Assembly: GCF_014645515.1 (NCBI RefSeq)
Contig: NZ_BMLW01000005.1
Location: 186,001 to 250,000 of the forward strand
Length of the DNA stretch: 64,000 nucleotides
Origin: Oceanobacillus neutriphilus
Lineage (GTDB): Bacteria > Bacillota > Bacilli > Bacillales > Amphibacillaceae
Direction of reading: 5' to 3'
A program made the position numbers and the translations under genes. Below the pieces are notes generated by a model, which did no database searches, had not been told where the DNA came from, and was given only the letters and a program-made list of their open reading frames with translations. Below are positions 16,760 through 25,890 of the stretch, piece after piece (the first letter of the stretch is position 1; each line of letters starts with the position of its first letter).

Positions 16760-17239
16760 TTATTTTAAAAATGTACTGGGCATAACAACAAGTTCTACCT
16801 CACCGCGGGCACAGAGAACATCATCTGCAAATATCTCTGTATGTACCTTCCATCTTTTGGGATGGATTTCTTCCACCGTTCCAATTGCTTTCAATGGAAC
16901 CTCCTGCGGCGTCGGTTTAAGAAATTCCATGTTAAGAGACGCAGTAACAAACCGGGGCGGAACAGTTCCATCCCCAATTTCATGTCCATTCTTGCGGTGT
17001 AAAGCAAGTGCAGCAGATCCTGAACCATGACAATCCATTAATGAGGCTATCAGTCCTCCATAAATAAAACCCGGAATTCCCATATACTTTGACTCAGGTG
17101 TAAAGATTGTAACCGTTTTATCTCCCTGCCACCCGGTTCGCAGGTGATGTCCATCTTTATTCAATCTGCCGCATCCATAGCACCAGGCGAAATCGTCGGG
17201 GTAGATATCCTGTATCGCTTTTTCAATTTTTTCTTCCAT
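16760..17239 (-). CDS. PaaI-type hotdog-fold thioesterase
   Basis: A 159-residue hotdog protein. It opens with CYGCGRLNKDGHHLR, has the central helix region GFIYGGLIASLMDCHGSGSAALAL, and ends with strands PQEVPLKAIGTVEEIHPKRWKVHTEIFADDVLCARGEVELVVM. The family hydrolyses acyl-CoA thioesters; the D-C-H in the helix is where catalytic Asp/Glu residues sit. Two ATG codons lie side by side; the second (17239) is seven bases after AGGAGG and is preferred. It may be cotranscribed with the remnant at 16325-16717 (about 40 bases apart). Confidence 0.85.
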   Translation of the reverse strand: MEEKIEKAIQDIYPDDFAWCYGCGRLNKDGHHLRTGWQGDKTVTIFTPESKYMGIPGFIYGGLIASLMDCHGSGSAALALHRKNGHEIGDGTVPPRFVTASLNMEFLKPTPQEVPLKAIGTVEEIHPKRWKVHTEIFADDVLCARGEVELVVMPSTFLK

Positions 17240-17823
17240 CATTCATCCTCCTTGCATAATCAGCTTTAGTAAACCCAATGTAATATAAATTTCTTCTGCA
17301 ATCAAATTTTTAAAATAATTTAACTATTTTTATTTTATTATAATTGAATTTTATATTATCAACAAAGCAGTAGTTGTAAAATGATTTTTCAACTGACCAA
17401 GAGAGAGTTTTATCTTCTAATTTGAATTTTTGAGATGTAAGGAAACTGATTACAGAGAGAAATTATATTGTTATTTGATGAGGTAGTGACGGAGCATATG
17501 TCTATATAATTACTTACCTTTATATACAGTAAAAGAAACGAATTCAGGTGCTGAAATTCGTTTCGCTAGAACTAGTGCCTTTAAATTTTTTGTTAAGAAA
17601 ATAAAAGAAAATCCAGGACAAGAAGAAACATTGAGCGTGTTGTCACAAACTCGGTTAGTGAATAAATAAGAAATTAGTTTCTATGCTTTAAAATTGGCAT
17701 CGAAATAAAGCATAGTTTCCCTCACCTGTTCTATCAATACATACAAATGAGGAAAACTTATTTTTAAACCACTCAATAAAATTCTTAATCCGCAATCAAT
17801 CTAGTCATCGCTTTTTTCTAATG
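17240..17823. other. Spacer of ~580 bases with two hairpins and a protein-like stretch
   Basis: AAACGAATT/AATTCGTTT at 17536-17563 and CTATGCTTTA/TAAAGCATAG at 17681-17715 form hairpins; the second could end the carbamate kinase operon. In between, a plus-strand frame without a start (about 17490-17670) reads KFFVKKIKENPGQEETLSVL and stops at TAA. It looks like the end of a lost gene, but I recognise no family. Confidence 0.35.
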
Positions 17824-18768
17824 TTAATTCATTAAAACAGTTGTTACAGATTTTGAGTTAAACAAATTTTTTGCGTTTTTCAGCGAGGTAATAATTGTTT
17901 TTCCGTTTTCAGTGGCCTCCATAAATTGAATTGCCGCTTCAATTTTTGGCAACATACTTCCACCTGCAAATTGGTTTTCCCTCATAAATTGCTTAAGTTC
18001 ATCGATTGTTATTTCTTCCAATCTCCGTTGAGTCGGTTTATTAAAATCAACATAAACATAATCCACACCTGTCAAAATGACAAGATAATCCGCATGAACT
18101 AACTCTGCCAATTTAGCTGCTGCAAAGTCTTTGTCAATAACTGCTTCCACACCTTCTAACTCTTTCTCCGATTGGATGGTTGGTACGCCTCCGCCTCCAC
18201 AAGCAATCACGGATATGTCATTATCCACCAATTGTTTGATGATGTTATGTTCGACAATTGAAATTGGTCTGGGGCTTGGAACAACTTTTCGCCAGCCCCT
18301 TCCAGCATCTTCAACATACTGATCAATTAAAGAGCGACTCTCTTCTTCCGCTTTTTCTTGGGATAAAAATGGTCCAATTGGCTTTGTTGGATGTTCAAAA
18401 GCCTCATCTTTTGGAGACACTTCCACTTGTGTAACGAGTGAAACCACTTCTTTTTCAATCCCCTCCCTTTTGAGAGTATCTCTTAATGCATTTTGAAGCC
18501 AAAAACCGATACTTCCTTGTGTCATCGCTACACAAGAATCAAGTGGTAAAGCTGAATTCTTTTCAGAATCTGCAGCACTTTGCTGCAATAGTAAATTTCC
18601 GACTTGCGGGCCATTACCGTGCGTAATAATAATCTTATGACCAGCTTTAAAAAGGCTGACTAATTGTTCGCAGGTATTTTTGATAGCCTCTTTTTGTGCA
18701 TCTGCTGTCGGATTATCAGTTAAGATGGCATTTCCTCCCAAAGCGACAACAATTGTTTTTTTCTCCAT
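17824..18768 (-). CDS. arcC: Carbamate kinase
   Basis: A 314-residue amino-acid-kinase-fold enzyme. It converts carbamoyl phosphate + ADP to ATP + carbamate, which decays to CO2 and ammonia. Family motifs: IVVALGGNAIL, IITHGNGPQVGNLL, ACGGGGVP, the VIDKDFAAAKLA segment and FAGGSMLPKIEAA. It closes the operon with the AllH/FdrA/AllG homologues and no arginine deiminase genes are present, so its carbamoyl phosphate should come from the carbamoyltransferase complex, as for AllK (YbcF) in E. coli. The start follows AGAAGGAAA. The gap to the upstream membrane gene is 42 bases. Confidence 0.95.
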   Translation of the reverse strand: MEKKTIVVALGGNAILTDNPTADAQKEAIKNTCEQLVSLFKAGHKIIITHGNGPQVGNLLLQQSAADSEKNSALPLDSCVAMTQGSIGFWLQNALRDTLKREGIEKEVVSLVTQVEVSPKDEAFEHPTKPIGPFLSQEKAEEESRSLIDQYVEDAGRGWRKVVPSPRPISIVEHNIIKQLVDNDISVIACGGGGVPTIQSEKELEGVEAVIDKDFAAAKLAELVHADYLVILTGVDYVYVDFNKPTQRRLEEITIDELKQFMRENQFAGGSMLPKIEAAIQFMEATENGKTIITSLKNAKNLFNSKSVTTVLMN

Positions 18769-18810
18769 GTCTATTTCCTTCTTTCTAAAAAACGTTTTAT
18801 TTTAAAAGTG

Positions 18811-19980
18811 TCAAAGAGTATGCATTACGGCAGAAACTAGAATCGTTACAATAGTCATACCTGAAACAAACCCTACTGCTCCAGGAACATAATCTGGTAA
18901 TCGTTTGGATATATAATCACCAACTGGTGCAGACATTATCCCGGATAAAACAGCTGATATTAATGCGATTCCAATACCTCCACCCATCATTAAAATGACC
19001 CCGGGAACGGTACTTACCAATGGCATAAAGGTTGGTTGCCAGCCCTGCTCTTCAAAACGTTTACGATAAAGTAACACGCCTACTGAAGATGCTACTATTT
19101 GGCCCATCAGTATTTCTGGAACAAGTCCAGAACCATTTGTGATGTGTTCAATATTTATAAGCCAATCCAACATAACCCCAACAATTACAAAGACACCAAC
19201 AAGCTCATTACCGTAAAACCAAGCTTCAGAAAAGTCTGCTAATGTTCGCCGGATTGACCAAAAGAACGTTTCTGTATTTTGCGTGACTGTTGTATTTGCC
19301 CGTTCCAATGCTATTTTGGAAGTTTCACGCTTCATCCATGGCAGTTGGTGACAAATCGCTGACACAATCAAACCTACAAATGCCATAGTTGCTACATTTG
19401 ATACCATACTGGGAATATGCAGTAAAGGCATGATGTACTGATTAAGCCAATGAACAAATGGAAACGTAAATAATGCACTTAATACTGAAATAGTCAGAAG
19501 TTTTTTCAAACCGGGTCCATAAACAAGTGTTAATGCCGGAGGTGTTCCAACAACCACAATGAATGTAGGCAGCCATAAAACATCATCTGAAAAGAATTTA
19601 ACAAAATCAAATACATATATTGTTAAAAATAAGGAAATGATCTGTGAAGCAAACACCCATGGCCAGACACCAGAACCGCCAGAAATAGCAAAGCCCTGCC
19701 ATTTCGAGTTATTCTTATAAAGATTCCACGCAATAAAAGCGCCAATAATTAGCATTATTGAAGTAAGAAGGCCACCATAAAATTCTCCTTCCGTGAAATT
19801 CATCATAAAGTAAATAGTCTTATAAAAGAGACTTTCGTTTGTTTTCAATACGACGTCATTATATGGAAAAAAAGTGCTCTCGTTCCTAATATTAACCATT
19901 GTAAAATAAAGCAAAAGACTCGCAGTGATTTTAACAGCAAATGCAACAAATGGGGCGATTTTTGTTTTTTTAATATCCAT
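18811..19980 (-). CDS. Polytopic membrane protein of the carbamoyltransferase operon, probable substrate carrier
   Basis: A 389-residue protein with about ten hydrophobic helices and no family I can name with confidence. Visible: N-terminal AFAVKITASLLLYFT, a long loop before GGLLTSIMLIIGAFIAW, glycine-rich GVILMMGGGIGIALISAVLSG and a C-terminal GAVGFVSGMTIVTILVSAV. The gene lies between allG and carbamate kinase with gaps of 57 and 42 bases, so it is part of that operon. The position suggests uptake of the catabolic substrate or export of the product (oxamate-like). It has a GGAGAG ribosome site. Confidence 0.75.
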   Translation of the reverse strand: MDIKKTKIAPFVAFAVKITASLLLYFTMVNIRNESTFFPYNDVVLKTNESLFYKTIYFMMNFTEGEFYGGLLTSIMLIIGAFIAWNLYKNNSKWQGFAISGGSGVWPWVFASQIISLFLTIYVFDFVKFFSDDVLWLPTFIVVVGTPPALTLVYGPGLKKLLTISVLSALFTFPFVHWLNQYIMPLLHIPSMVSNVATMAFVGLIVSAICHQLPWMKRETSKIALERANTTVTQNTETFFWSIRRTLADFSEAWFYGNELVGVFVIVGVMLDWLINIEHITNGSGLVPEILMGQIVASSVGVLLYRKRFEEQGWQPTFMPLVSTVPGVILMMGGGIGIALISAVLSGIMSAPVGDYISKRLPDYVPGAVGFVSGMTIVTILVSAVMHTL

Positions 19981-20037
19981 TTATTCTCTCCAAATATGGA
20001 CCATTAAAGGTGGCGTTCCCAAATGATCGTCTTTAAT

Positions 20038-21468
20038 CTAGTGAACTATTTTTTCTGACAAAGCCATCAATGCATCGTTAAAGACATTTACTGGAGGATT
20101 CGTAAGTCCTGCGCCAATCATTCCTATACCGGGATTTTTATGTGCAATAGCTGTATTAATAATTGGCAACATCCCTGTTTCCATCACTTTCAACACATCA
20201 ATGCCTGATGGAATTCCCATAAAGTCTAATACCGGAATTGTCACATTCGGGTTGGGCATCGTTGTAATTTCTTTCATTTCTGTTGAGTAATTTAACGCTT
20301 CTTCCACTGTTCCACCAACCAAAGGTACAATTGCCGGAGCGGCCGCCATCGCGAAACCACCAATACCATAAGTTTCAGTAATTGCACTATCTCCTATATC
20401 CAGACCTGCATCATCTTGTGTATAACCGGCAAACATGGGACCAATAACTCTTTGTGCTGGACCAGTAAACCAATTATTACCGCCAATTCCACTTACCCGG
20501 ATTCCAAATTCAACTCCATTACGGCACATGGTAGTTACAATTGTACTATTTTCAACATTATGACCAGCATCAAGTGCACATTTTGCAACACCCATCCAAG
20601 TTGGTCCCGAGAAGTAGTCAGAACTAGCGGTAAATTCAAAGACTTCTTCCATTTGTTCTTTGCTGAAATTTGTCCGTATTATATAAGGGGTTAATGCTTG
20701 AATGAGCAGTGTTGATCCGGCAACATTCCGATTATGACATTCATCTCCCATATGAAGCGCCTGTGAAAGCATTAAACGTAAATCAATACCATTTGGGCAA
20801 AGCTCCATAGCATCATGCAGCATCGGCCCCATGACATCCCGAATCCAACGTAAACGATTGATAACTGTTTGGTCGTTTGCCCCAAAGCGTAACACTTTAG
20901 CAAGCTGCTCACTCAAGTTTGTATAGGCAATATTGCCATAAGTTTCATTTTTGATGATGTGCACATACATACTTGGAGAAGTGACCCCGGCCATCGATCC
21001 GACAGCATCATGTTCATGACATGGAGAAAAAGTAATTTCGCCAGATCGGGCTAATCTATCTGCTTCATCTATATCTGTTGCCAACTCCTCAAATACCAAA
21101 GCTCCTTGTACAGCCCCCTGCATCGGGCCGCTCATATCTTCATAAGCAATAGGAGGACCTGCATGAAGAATTGTTTTTTTCGTCATATTCGGCATGACAT
21201 TAATCGCTTGATCATATCCAATCAATATAGGTTTTGACTGTGTAATACGGGTCGCAGCTTCTTGATTTGCCCGTGCAATTTTTTCTTGTATTTCAGGCTC
21301 TTTTAAACGATCAAGCACTTTTAATAACTCTATGTTTCCACCTGCAGGAGGCGCCCAATTTACTTGATGAGATTTTATTCCTTGTTTTTTTAAATCCTCA
21401 TTAATAAATTCAATCCCGACATTAATCGCATTTAAATTTGTATGAAAGAGTTCATTTCTTTTTCTCAT
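20038..21468 (-). CDS. allG: AllG/YlbE-type DUF1116 subunit of a carbamoyltransferase complex
   Basis: A 476-residue DUF1116 protein. Typical stretches are VNWAPPAGGNIELLKVLDRL, PCHEHDAVGSMAGVTSPSMYV, GDECHNRNVAGSTLL and GIRVSGIGGNNWFTGPAQRV. In E. coli the homologue is one of three subunits (AllF, AllG, AllH; old names FdrA, YlbE, YlbF) of oxamate carbamoyltransferase, which splits oxalurate with phosphate to oxamate and carbamoyl phosphate. The gene starts four bases after fdrA and has an AAAGGAG site. Full length. The native substrate here is not proved because other allantoin genes are absent. Confidence 0.9.
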   Translation of the reverse strand: MRKRNELFHTNLNAINVGIEFINEDLKKQGIKSHQVNWAPPAGGNIELLKVLDRLKEPEIQEKIARANQEAATRITQSKPILIGYDQAINVMPNMTKKTILHAGPPIAYEDMSGPMQGAVQGALVFEELATDIDEADRLARSGEITFSPCHEHDAVGSMAGVTSPSMYVHIIKNETYGNIAYTNLSEQLAKVLRFGANDQTVINRLRWIRDVMGPMLHDAMELCPNGIDLRLMLSQALHMGDECHNRNVAGSTLLIQALTPYIIRTNFSKEQMEEVFEFTASSDYFSGPTWMGVAKCALDAGHNVENSTIVTTMCRNGVEFGIRVSGIGGNNWFTGPAQRVIGPMFAGYTQDDAGLDIGDSAITETYGIGGFAMAAAPAIVPLVGGTVEEALNYSTEMKEITTMPNPNVTIPVLDFMGIPSGIDVLKVMETGMLPIINTAIAHKNPGIGMIGAGLTNPPVNVFNDALMALSEKIVH

Positions 21469-21472
21469 ATTT

Positions 21473-23020
21473 TCAGGCTCCTTTAATGAATGATTTTGCT
21501 ACTTCACACAATTGATGATTACTATCAACAACAAGCACACCTAGATTTTCTAGTTTTTCACGTTGACTGTTCACATCTTGCGGATCTATTTCTGTGCCAA
21601 GTACATACCCTACGATAACTAATTCTCTTCCTTCATTTTCTGCAATATCTTTTGCCTCTCTAATCACATCTTCTAATACACCTGCTGGATCCTCATGTGA
21701 ACCATAGCCTAACTCAAAATCCAGTGCTATTACCGCAACCTCTGGATCTCTTGCTTCTTGAAGAATTCTTGGAATACGTGAAGTTGGATCAATCATTGGA
21801 TGTGGCCTGCCTTCTGTGAATTTATCGTCGCCAAAATCAATAACGGTATGTGCTTTACTGCTATTCGGATTTGTTAATTGACGATCTTTGGACTTATGAA
21901 TATTACTATAGACCTCGTCCGAAAATTCCATTAGTGAATACAATAGTTCATCACATAATGTTCCACCACAAAATAGACCACGTATATATTTTTGCGAGTC
22001 TTTTAGTTTTGTTGAGATATGATTCAATTCTTCTATAGTTAAATTCTTATTTAACATTGTTTCGGCAGGCATCATTCGGCTATACTGAATCACTTGTTCC
22101 ACTGCTTGTAAAGAATTGTTTGCAAAGGTGACATTAGCGATTTCTGAATTAGAACCAGCCCGTTCACTTCCGATAAAGTAAATAACAATCTGTTTAGTTG
22201 CATTTTTCAGTTTTTCTATAATTTTCTCTTCCACTTCTTTAGCTGGCGGCTTAGAAATTAGCAGGATTGCTTCGGTTTGTTCATCCTTTAAAAGCGCATC
22301 CAAACCATCTAGCATCATAATTCCGCCAATTTCGAGAGATAAGTCCCTCCCTCCTGTACCGATTAATTGTGAAACACCATAACCATGTTTGTGGATTTGA
22401 ACACTAACCTCTTGACTTCCAGTACCTGAAGCCCCGACAATACCAATATCTCCTGCACGCACTTCATTTGCAAAACATAATCCAACGCCATTGATAATCG
22501 CTGTTCCACAATCTGGTCCCATCATAAATAATTCTTTTTCATGTGCTTTTTGTTTTAAAGCCAATTCTTCTTCAATTGTCACATTATCACTAAATAACAT
22601 GACATGTTTATCATTATCGAGCGCTTTATTTACCTCACGATAAGCAAAATTACCATTCACAGAAATGACTACTATATTTGATTCCTGATTATCATTTAAA
22701 GCGCTATCAAGTGTTTTGTAGCTGATTTCCGTTGTCCCGGACTGATTCTTTTTCGTGAAGAGTTCCTCTACCTCTGCTAAAACTGTCTCGGTGTCCTCTT
22801 CTTCTTTAATGTCCAAAACAATCATTAAGTCCCCTGTTGTAATATCATCTAACTCGCTTGTATAAAGGCCAACATCACGAATTACCTCGATATTCATATC
22901 TGTCCCCATACCAATCATTGCTGTTTTCACCGATTCCAATTCATTTGCACGTGTTGAAATAGTCATCAAAGTAACTGAATCAAAATAGGTATTTTTTTTG
23001 ATTACTGTTTTAATTGCCAT
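21473..23020 (-). CDS. fdrA: FdrA/AllF, succinyl-CoA-synthetase-fold carbamoyltransferase subunit
   Basis: A 515-residue FdrA protein built like the alpha subunit of succinyl-CoA synthetase with two Rossmann-like parts. Seen: MMGPDCGTAIINGVGLCFAN, IGIVGASGTGSQEVSVQIHK, SQLIGTGGRDLS and the later LFCGGTLCDELLYSLMEF. AllF is the second subunit of the E. coli oxamate carbamoyltransferase. The start is the ATG at 23020 after AAGGAGCC; it overlaps the 3' end of allH by 11 bases, showing tight coupling. Full length, no missing segment seen. Confidence 0.92.
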   Translation of the reverse strand: MAIKTVIKKNTYFDSVTLMTISTRANELESVKTAMIGMGTDMNIEVIRDVGLYTSELDDITTGDLMIVLDIKEEEDTETVLAEVEELFTKKNQSGTTEISYKTLDSALNDNQESNIVVISVNGNFAYREVNKALDNDKHVMLFSDNVTIEEELALKQKAHEKELFMMGPDCGTAIINGVGLCFANEVRAGDIGIVGASGTGSQEVSVQIHKHGYGVSQLIGTGGRDLSLEIGGIMMLDGLDALLKDEQTEAILLISKPPAKEVEEKIIEKLKNATKQIVIYFIGSERAGSNSEIANVTFANNSLQAVEQVIQYSRMMPAETMLNKNLTIEELNHISTKLKDSQKYIRGLFCGGTLCDELLYSLMEFSDEVYSNIHKSKDRQLTNPNSSKAHTVIDFGDDKFTEGRPHPMIDPTSRIPRILQEARDPEVAVIALDFELGYGSHEDPAGVLEDVIREAKDIAENEGRELVIVGYVLGTEIDPQDVNSQREKLENLGVLVVDSNHQLCEVAKSFIKGA

Positions 23021-23852
23021 AATCAGGCTCCTTTCTAAATAGGTTTAATCCAAAAACAATGCCCCATAAAATATCTTTTCCAGATGTTGACCCTAAGGCC
23101 TTCAATTGTTCTATTTCTATTAACATCTCATGGACATTCCCCCTTAAAATAGTGATAAAAATATTTTGAATAAGCTGTGCAAAACGTCCTTTAATTGCTT
23201 CTCGAATTTCTGCATAGCTAACCGGATTTGTTTTTTCCTTTGCTATACAAGCTAATTGAGAAAAATGGGCAGGAAAAGCAGATTTTGCATATAGACTAGC
23301 AAATAGTCCAGTAATAAAATCATCTCCGGTCGGCGTTAATCCAACGCCTAATCCTAAAATCTGTGTAAGTTGTTCTAAAGCCATATCCATATCTTCTTTT
23401 TCCCAAGCTTGTTTAAAGCAGTTCATTTTCTCTTTTATTCGCTGTTTAGAATAGATCTCAAGTGGTTGACAACCAGTATCGTTTTTTTCTGCAGTTATCT
23501 TACTTTCAATAAGTTCCACAAAAAATACAACGCTTTCATTTTTCTCCAAATGCACAATCGGATAACAATGTTGACCTCTTTCTTTTTCCAAATAGATATT
23601 GTCTTGATTTTCGAACGCTATTCTGCGGTCTTTATGAACGAAAAGCGATGTATCCGAAAAATAGCTTAAATTATTTTGATCTAGTATAATGGTGTATGGA
23701 GCAAAGGCGTTTTTATTGGTTGTTAACGTCAATAGGATTTCATTGTTCACGCCAAAGTTTATAGTGTGATTAAAACGTTGCAGACAAAAAAGCTGTTGCT
23801 CCATTAAATCCGAAAAAATAGCCTCGTCATAAGTAAATACTTTGATGTTCAT
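23010..23852 (-). CDS. allH: AllH/YlbF-type DUF2877 subunit
   Basis: A 280-residue DUF2877 protein, third component of the AllFGH complex and first gene of the operon. The conserved core GLGVGLTPTGDDFITGLFASLY is near residue 170, followed by IKGRFAQLIQNIFITILRGN and the C-terminal GSTSGKDILWGIVFGLNL. The N-terminal half is less conserved. It has a GGGGG ribosome site next to the ATG. The 140-base space to the divergent pucR gene contains a CCTAC/GTAGG dyad (23912-23955). Confidence 0.88.
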   Translation of the reverse strand: MNIKVFTYDEAIFSDLMEQQLFCLQRFNHTINFGVNNEILLTLTTNKNAFAPYTIILDQNNLSYFSDTSLFVHKDRRIAFENQDNIYLEKERGQHCYPIVHLEKNESVVFFVELIESKITAEKNDTGCQPLEIYSKQRIKEKMNCFKQAWEKEDMDMALEQLTQILGLGVGLTPTGDDFITGLFASLYAKSAFPAHFSQLACIAKEKTNPVSYAEIREAIKGRFAQLIQNIFITILRGNVHEMLIEIEQLKALGSTSGKDILWGIVFGLNLFRKEPDYGN

Positions 23853-23911
23853 CCCCCATCTCTACTGCTTTCTCTCTATAGTTAAATCATAAACTACACT
23901 GGAGGAACATC

Positions 23912-23955
23912 AATTGCTATTTCCTACAATAAAAAATGAATTATCGTAGGCAATT
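23912..23955. promoter_or_regulatory. Dyad between allH and pucR, candidate PucR site
   Basis: CCTACAAT (23923-23930) and the opposing ATTATCGTAGG (23940-23950) form a dyad flanked by TTGC and GCAA. It sits midway between the two divergent starts, the usual place for a PucR-type activator site. The assignment is by position only. Confidence 0.45.
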
Positions 23956-23992
23956 TTGACAATGAACCAGAAAATAAAGAGGAGGTTATTGA

Positions 23993-25672
23993 ATGCTGAA
24001 AGTAGCAGATTTATTAAATGCTGATGGATTGGAAGGGATAACGTTTGTCGCAGGAAGTAAAAAAAAGGACAATCTGATATTCAATGTAAATATCCTGGAA
24101 AATCCGGATACGCTAGATTGGCTTATTCCTGGTGAGTTTTTATTGACGACCGGATTTGCATTTAAAGATAATAAGGGGGTGCAAAAACAAGTTATTCGAG
24201 AGTTGTCCAAAATGAATTGCGCTGCACTCGGTTTTAAAATACAACGATATTTTGACGAGGTTCCGGAAGAATTAATCAAGATAGCGGATGAAATGAATCT
24301 GCCTGTTTTATCTATTCCTTATAATTACACATTCTCACATATTATCTTTACCGTAAACGAAATGTTGACGCACAATCGCGGGGTTATGGACAATCAGGAG
24401 CTTTATATGCACAATAAAATGTACCAAGTTTTAGAAGCAGGAAATGGTAGTGAACATCTTCTTCAACAATTAGCTGAAAGTATCCAAAATCCTGTTTTGT
24501 TACTTGATGAAAACTTTCATTTTTTAAATTTTTATGACTTACCCAAAAATCCTTTCCGAATCTCAAGCATTTTTCAAAATGATACACAAAAGCAATTGTT
24601 TGAAAAACAGCTTTTAAAGAAAACAGATTCGCTTTTACGTTTTTACCAAGAACCAGCTAAAATAGATATAGACATCCGTTCCCATACAGTTTCAGTCCGA
24701 ATTTTCCCCATTAAAAAGAAAAATATTATTTTATCCTATCTGGTCGTTTTTAATCTATTATCAGACTTACAACCGACTGATCTGATTCAAATAAAAATTG
24801 CTGCAAGATATTTATTGCTCCAATTACAACTGGAATACTCTAGAAAATTTGAAGAATACAAACAAAAGAATGAACTCTTTTTTAATTTGATAACAAATCA
24901 GACTAAAAACCCTGAATTGCTTCAACAATTTATTGATTATTATCAACTAAAAAAAGATGCTTATTATTCCGTTTTGATTTTGTCTCTTGATTCAGAACCC
25001 AATATAGAAAATACTCCGATGACATATTTAAGTAATTATTTGAATCAAATACTCAGCGGGTATAAACAAAAAATTATAAGCATTGAATATGGACATTTCT
25101 TTATTTTATTATTGGAAGAGCCCCCTAAGGAGAATGAAGGCTATTTAGAGGAGACAAAAAGGATTGCCAAATCCATTCAAAATCAAATAAAAAGTACAAA
25201 AACAGAGATAAACAGTATCATTGCAATAGGTCCAATTGTGTCCCATTTGAACGAATTGCATTTATCTTATCAACAAGCATTAGAAATAGTTTATATGTAT
25301 AATACAAATGAATATAAAACTCATAACCACCAGATTTTGTCTTACGACGATATTTTCTTTCAAAAAACGATACTTACTCATTTTTCAAAAGAAGGACAAG
25401 ATCTGCTGTTGAAGCGGATTATTTTCCCTATTCTTGAATTGGACAAGGAAGAAAGACTGGTTCTTTTAAGTACATTACAATCTTATTATTTAATGAACCG
25501 TAACATTACAAAAGCAGCAAAATCCTTGTATATACATCGAAACACTATGATTCACCGATTAAAAAAAATTGAAGAATTATTAAATATTAATTTAGAGAAT
25601 CCGAAGAATAATCTTCAATTAGAATTTACCTTGGCACTCTTTCATTATTTACAAAATAATTTACCTACATAA
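23993..25672 (+). CDS. PucR-family transcriptional regulator
   Basis: A 559-residue regulator. The N-terminal PucR ligand domain (about 1-125) shows LKVADLLNADGLEGITFVAG and WLIPGEFLLTTGFAF. A middle GGDEF-like/PucR region follows, then a C-terminal HTH_30 domain (LLSTLQSYYLMNRNITKAAKSLYIHRNTMIHRLKKIEELL). PucR of B. subtilis turns on purine catabolic genes when allantoin-type compounds appear. It stands divergent to allH, with GAGGAGG before the ATG, and probably controls the allH-to-carbamate kinase operon and perhaps the amidohydrolases convergent to it. Ligand unknown. Confidence 0.93.
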   Translation: MLKVADLLNADGLEGITFVAGSKKKDNLIFNVNILENPDTLDWLIPGEFLLTTGFAFKDNKGVQKQVIRELSKMNCAALGFKIQRYFDEVPEELIKIADEMNLPVLSIPYNYTFSHIIFTVNEMLTHNRGVMDNQELYMHNKMYQVLEAGNGSEHLLQQLAESIQNPVLLLDENFHFLNFYDLPKNPFRISSIFQNDTQKQLFEKQLLKKTDSLLRFYQEPAKIDIDIRSHTVSVRIFPIKKKNIILSYLVVFNLLSDLQPTDLIQIKIAARYLLLQLQLEYSRKFEEYKQKNELFFNLITNQTKNPELLQQFIDYYQLKKDAYYSVLILSLDSEPNIENTPMTYLSNYLNQILSGYKQKIISIEYGHFFILLLEEPPKENEGYLEETKRIAKSIQNQIKSTKTEINSIIAIGPIVSHLNELHLSYQQALEIVYMYNTNEYKTHNHQILSYDDIFFQKTILTHFSKEGQDLLLKRIIFPILELDKEERLVLLSTLQSYYLMNRNITKAAKSLYIHRNTMIHRLKKIEELLNINLENPKNNLQLEFTLALFHYLQNNLPT

Positions 25673-25773
25673 TTAGCTAAGTAATTTTCAACTATCAGAT
25701 GTTTGGTCTTTGAAGCAAATCCCGTTACTTTCAAGTAGTGAAAAAATGATATTGATGGAATCATCAAAGTAAA

Positions 25774-25812
25774 AACTCTTGAAGTCCTTATCAATTAAGG
25801 ACTTCAAGAGTT
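25774..25812. terminator. Strong bidirectional terminator
   Basis: AACTCTTGAAGTCCTTA and TAAGGACTTCAAGAGTT form a perfect 17-pair stem with a five-base loop between convergent pucR and amidohydrolase genes; a T-run follows on the minus strand. Confidence 0.9.
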
Positions 25813-25890
25813 AATTAGGTTAATTATATATCATTGTTTTCTACTGATTGAATCAACTTTCCAGTATTAAGTCTCGATATTTTCTTTATT

